Source: Chitinophaga filiformis (GTDB lineage: Bacteria > Bacteroidota > Bacteroidia > Chitinophagales > Chitinophagaceae). Taken from it: 64,000 bases of DNA. The position numbers and the translations under genes were made by a program. How positions within the stretch are numbered: position 1 is the stretch's first letter; each line of letters starts with the position of its first letter. Below the pieces are notes generated by a model. The model saw nothing but the letters and a program-made list of their open reading frames with translations. It was not told the origin of the DNA and searched no databases. Positions 61,575 to 64,000 of the stretch are shown in pieces. Where the stretch lies: contig NZ_CP095855.1 in assembly GCF_023100805.1 (NCBI RefSeq), positions 7,977,001 to 8,041,000 of the forward strand. Reading direction: 5' to 3'.

Positions 61575-62813
61575 ATGATAAAGAAACAACTAATATTCAT
61601 GCTCTGCCTGATCCTGGCAACAGGCGCAACAACACAACAAACAAAGGCGCCGCTACAACAGGGACGCTGGCATGCTTCGCTATTCCGAAATGACGGGAAG
61701 CAGATACCATTTGTTATCGAATTACGCTACGACCAGCAGCAGCTCTTCGCCTATATCGTCAACGGACGGGAAAAGATCAGGACAGAAAACATCTCTTTCA
61801 GCGAAGATTCAGCTGTTATAAGGATGCCTGTATTTGAATCCTTCTTCAGGGTCAGGAAAGTAGGTACCGACAGCTTGAATGGTGTATGGGTAAAAGGCGC
61901 AGAAGGTGAAGATATCATTGTTCCTTTCTCTGCTCGTCTGGCGGCAAACAGTACCGTTATGCCAGCTAAGGCAAAAGGCAGCATACAGGGAAAATGGTCT
62001 ATGGAAATTACGCGCCCGAACCGGACTAAACGTCCGGCTGTGGGTAGTTTCACACAAAAGGGCAATAAAATATCAGGCTTCATCCTCACGCCATCGGCAG
62101 ATTACCGTTACCTGGAAGGAACTATTGCCGGCGATTCCATACTGTTCTCCACATTCGACGGGAGTCACGCCATGCTCTTCCTGGCAAGGATCAGTGGCAA
62201 TAAAATGAGCGGCACTTTTTATAATGGCGCCAGTGCTAAAGAAGACTGGGTGGCAACACGTAATGAACAGGCAGCCCTGCCACAGGCGAATGTTCCTGTA
62301 ACTGCAGTAAGGGGAAGCGGTGAGGAAAAGCTCAATTTCAGTTTCAGAAATATTGACGGAGCGACAGTCTCCATCAATGATGCGCAGTATAAAGGTAAAG
62401 TGGTGGTATTGCAGGTAATGGGATCATGGTGCCCCAATTGTATGGATGAAACAGCCTTTCTGAGCGAATATTACCGCAAAAATAAAGACAGGGGAATAGA
62501 GGTGATTGCACTGGCTTATGAATTAAGCACTGACGAAAGCAGATCTGCCAACAGCCTCAGGAAGTTCCGTGAAAAGTTCAACGTGCCTTACCAGATGCTG
62601 ATCACAGGTGCAACGGCGTCCGATCCTGAAAAAGCCGAAAAGACACTTCCACAGCTAACAGCACTTAAAAACTTCCCTACAACGATCTTTATTGACAGAG
62701 AAGGAAAGGTGAAAGCGATTGAAACCAATTTCTATGGTCCTGCTTCGAAAGAATATCACGAGAAATTCAAACGGGAGTTTGAAGAAACCGTGAATAAGCT
62801 TCTTCGTAAGTAA
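61575..62813 (+). CDS. TlpA-like periplasmic thioredoxin with N-terminal domain
   Basis: 412 residues with a signal peptide (LIFMLCLILATGATT). Residues 25-235 are a beta-rich lipocalin-like region in two parts; residues 265-410 are a TlpA/ResA-type thioredoxin with WCPNC in VMGSWCPNCMDETAFL and FPTTIFIDREGK. It probably reduces disulfides in exported proteins or in cytochrome c apoproteins and is recharged by the DsbD-like protein 24 bases upstream. Confidence 0.92.
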   Translation: MIKKQLIFMLCLILATGATTQQTKAPLQQGRWHASLFRNDGKQIPFVIELRYDQQQLFAYIVNGREKIRTENISFSEDSAVIRMPVFESFFRVRKVGTDSLNGVWVKGAEGEDIIVPFSARLAANSTVMPAKAKGSIQGKWSMEITRPNRTKRPAVGSFTQKGNKISGFILTPSADYRYLEGTIAGDSILFSTFDGSHAMLFLARISGNKMSGTFYNGASAKEDWVATRNEQAALPQANVPVTAVRGSGEEKLNFSFRNIDGATVSINDAQYKGKVVVLQVMGSWCPNCMDETAFLSEYYRKNKDRGIEVIALAYELSTDESRSANSLRKFREKFNVPYQMLITGATASDPEKAEKTLPQLTALKNFPTTIFIDREGKVKAIETNFYGPASKEYHEKFKREFEETVNKLLRK

Positions 62814-62864
62814 TACTACATTAACAACATTACATGACATATTTAACAACGAAGCATTTCAGCC

Positions 62865-63773
62865 TTAATCACCCGCTTTGGCATAGAGAGAGGTTACCGT
62901 TCTTCTTGGCAGCGTTCGTATAAGTACAGCAATAACTTTTGCAAGGGTACCTGGTACAATTATCAGTCGCCCTTTCAATGTTTTCTTCACAGCTATTTCT
63001 CCCACTCTTTTCGGACTGACTGCCATTTTTTTTCCAAACCAACCAAATCTCTTCTCTGTTTCCCGTCTTATTTCCGGTTTAGTAAAAACAGGGCCGGGAC
63101 AAAGGCAACTCACACTGATATGCTTTTTCTTCAACTGGTAGCGTAACGAATAACTAAAAAAGACAACAGCAGATTTTGTGGCAGAATACAGGTTCTTTAT
63201 TGGAATGGGAGCAAAGCCAGCCATACTGGCAACATTCAGGATACAGGACGGAGCATTCTTCTCTAACAGGGGAAGTAATGTAAGGCTGAGTGCCATCATC
63301 GATTCAACATTCAACCTGACCATATAACGCAAGGTATCGAGCGAGGTAAGTAAATAGTCCCTGGGGCCGCCATGCCCCGCAACATTGCAAAGTACCTTCA
63401 GTTTAATATTCCTGTCCATACACCATTTGGCTATTTCCGTGGCCGATTCTTCCTTGCTTAGATCATGTACCAATATTTCTACATGAATTGCATATGCCGA
63501 TTCAAGCTTTTGCTTTGCAGCCAGCAGACTATCAAGATGTCTTGCGATCAGGATCAGATTGTATTTTCGTTTGGCTAATGCTTCGGCAAGCGCATACCCG
63601 ATCCCCTTACTTCCACCCGCAATCAAAGCATATGGCCGCGAACTGTCCGGGCTCACCACTGAAGTATCTATTTCATCCGGCAAAAAAGAAGTTTCGGTAA
63701 AATCACATGACTGACTATATCCACTCATCAAACCACTAAAGAAAATAAAGATCAGAATGAGTATCTTTTTCAT
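62865..63773 (-). CDS. Short-chain dehydrogenase with N-terminal signal peptide
   Basis: 302 residues. A signal peptide or anchor (MKKILILIFIFFSGLMSGYS) and a 30-residue linker precede a full SDR domain: AGGSKGIGYALA for the cofactor, NVAGHG in the NNAG position, and YSATK for the catalytic Tyr and Lys. The pattern resembles DltE-like and 17-beta-hydroxysteroid-type SDRs. An exported or membrane-anchored SDR is unusual, because NAD(P) is scarce outside the cytoplasm. It converges with the redox operon. Confidence 0.88.
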   Translation of the reverse strand: MKKILILIFIFFSGLMSGYSQSCDFTETSFLPDEIDTSVVSPDSSRPYALIAGGSKGIGYALAEALAKRKYNLILIARHLDSLLAAKQKLESAYAIHVEILVHDLSKEESATEIAKWCMDRNIKLKVLCNVAGHGGPRDYLLTSLDTLRYMVRLNVESMMALSLTLLPLLEKNAPSCILNVASMAGFAPIPIKNLYSATKSAVVFFSYSLRYQLKKKHISVSCLCPGPVFTKPEIRRETEKRFGWFGKKMAVSPKRVGEIAVKKTLKGRLIIVPGTLAKVIAVLIRTLPRRTVTSLYAKAGD

Positions 63774-63980
63774 AGCGTGACATTTTCCTGGTGATGTTAT
63801 ATAGATAGTACGATATCCCTATCCCCCCAAATGACACTATATACCGTGTAAAATCCGCCCTTTCACGATATACAGTGAGCCGGCCCCGTTCAAAACTCAT
63901 ACAAGTTAATAATAATCAGCAACTTATCCGCATGGCACATCGATTGTATTCACCTGGTCAAATCACCTAAACTATAAATC

Positions 63981-64000
63981 ATGACAGCACTTACCCAAAT
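63981..64000 (+). CDS. Possible first codons of a gene running off the right edge
   Basis: ATG at 63981 begins MTALTQ and is open to the edge. Only six codons are visible, so this is little more than a guess. The 200 bases before it (63774-63980) hold no gene. Confidence 0.2.

Noticed and set aside
1..64000. CRISPR arrays, rRNA genes, riboswitches and origins
   Set aside because: No regularly spaced repeats, no rRNA sequence and no riboswitch consensus were seen; the only short repeat array is the IS21 end at 12563-12798.

Overview
The window looks like a chromosomal segment of a Bacteroidota bacterium, most likely Chitinophagaceae and probably Chitinophaga. This is inferred from several things. 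Promoters follow the Bacteroidota pattern (TTG, about 20 bp, TAnnTTTG) and clear Shine-Dalgarno sites are lacking. There is a large secreted protein ending in a type IX secretion sorting domain, a GH92 mannosidase lipoprotein, many SPII lipoproteins, and a TPR/transmembrane/HTH regulator typical of the phylum. No database search was possible.

Layout. 1-1172: 5' part of a thiolase gene (minus strand) and a tRNA-Lys(CTT) with a terminator. 1173-5694: about 1 kb without genes, then a two-gene operon with its own promoter and terminator. It encodes a small HEPN-domain protein and a 941-residue protein with two different P-loop NTPase modules: a ParA/MinD-like variant KGGxGRS domain and a second GxxGxGKS ATPase domain. 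This is the best candidate for an undescribed conflict (defence) system. 5695-12800: a graveyard of mobile elements. It holds an ISL3 element with perfect terminal inverted repeats and a frameshifted transposase, then an IS21 remnant (istA frameshifted, istB truncated, six 19-bp end repeats) interrupted by an IS66 element that carries an XRE-type regulator next to a perfect palindrome.

12844-22720: accessory metabolism under HxlR and AraC regulators. There is a SnoaL/SDR pair with a divergent HxlR, two near-identical copies of another HxlR gene (one facing a broken hydrolase, the other facing an SDR), and an AraC-flanked run of one unknown protein, two alpha/beta hydrolases and a zinc alcohol dehydrogenase. 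Fragments of these hydrolases are scattered at 5782, 15942 and 21258, so the segment has been duplicated and rearranged. 22938-31728: two exported hydrolase paralogues, a Crp-family regulator with an exported aspartyl protease, a split HipA kinase module (HipS/HipT arrangement without a visible HipB), EthD and DUF1493-like proteins, a class 3 lipase and an exported cupin.

31757-46142: GH92 alpha-mannosidase, small membrane proteins, a TPR sensor-regulator, an ECF sigma factor operon with a membrane protein and a TraB/GumN protein, a dead alcohol dehydrogenase next to a cupin/SDR pair, and a vanadium haloperoxidase homologue paired with an outer-membrane barrel protein. 46597-64000: a VOC gene and a divergent HxlR sharing a clear operator, a frameshifted gene, lipoproteins, a second ECF sigma factor with an unclear start and its likely anti-sigma partner, a 1045-residue secreted sugar-dehydrogenase-like protein, a WYL regulator, a four-gene DUF2911/DsbD/TlpA redox operon, an exported SDR, and possibly the first codons of a gene at the right edge.
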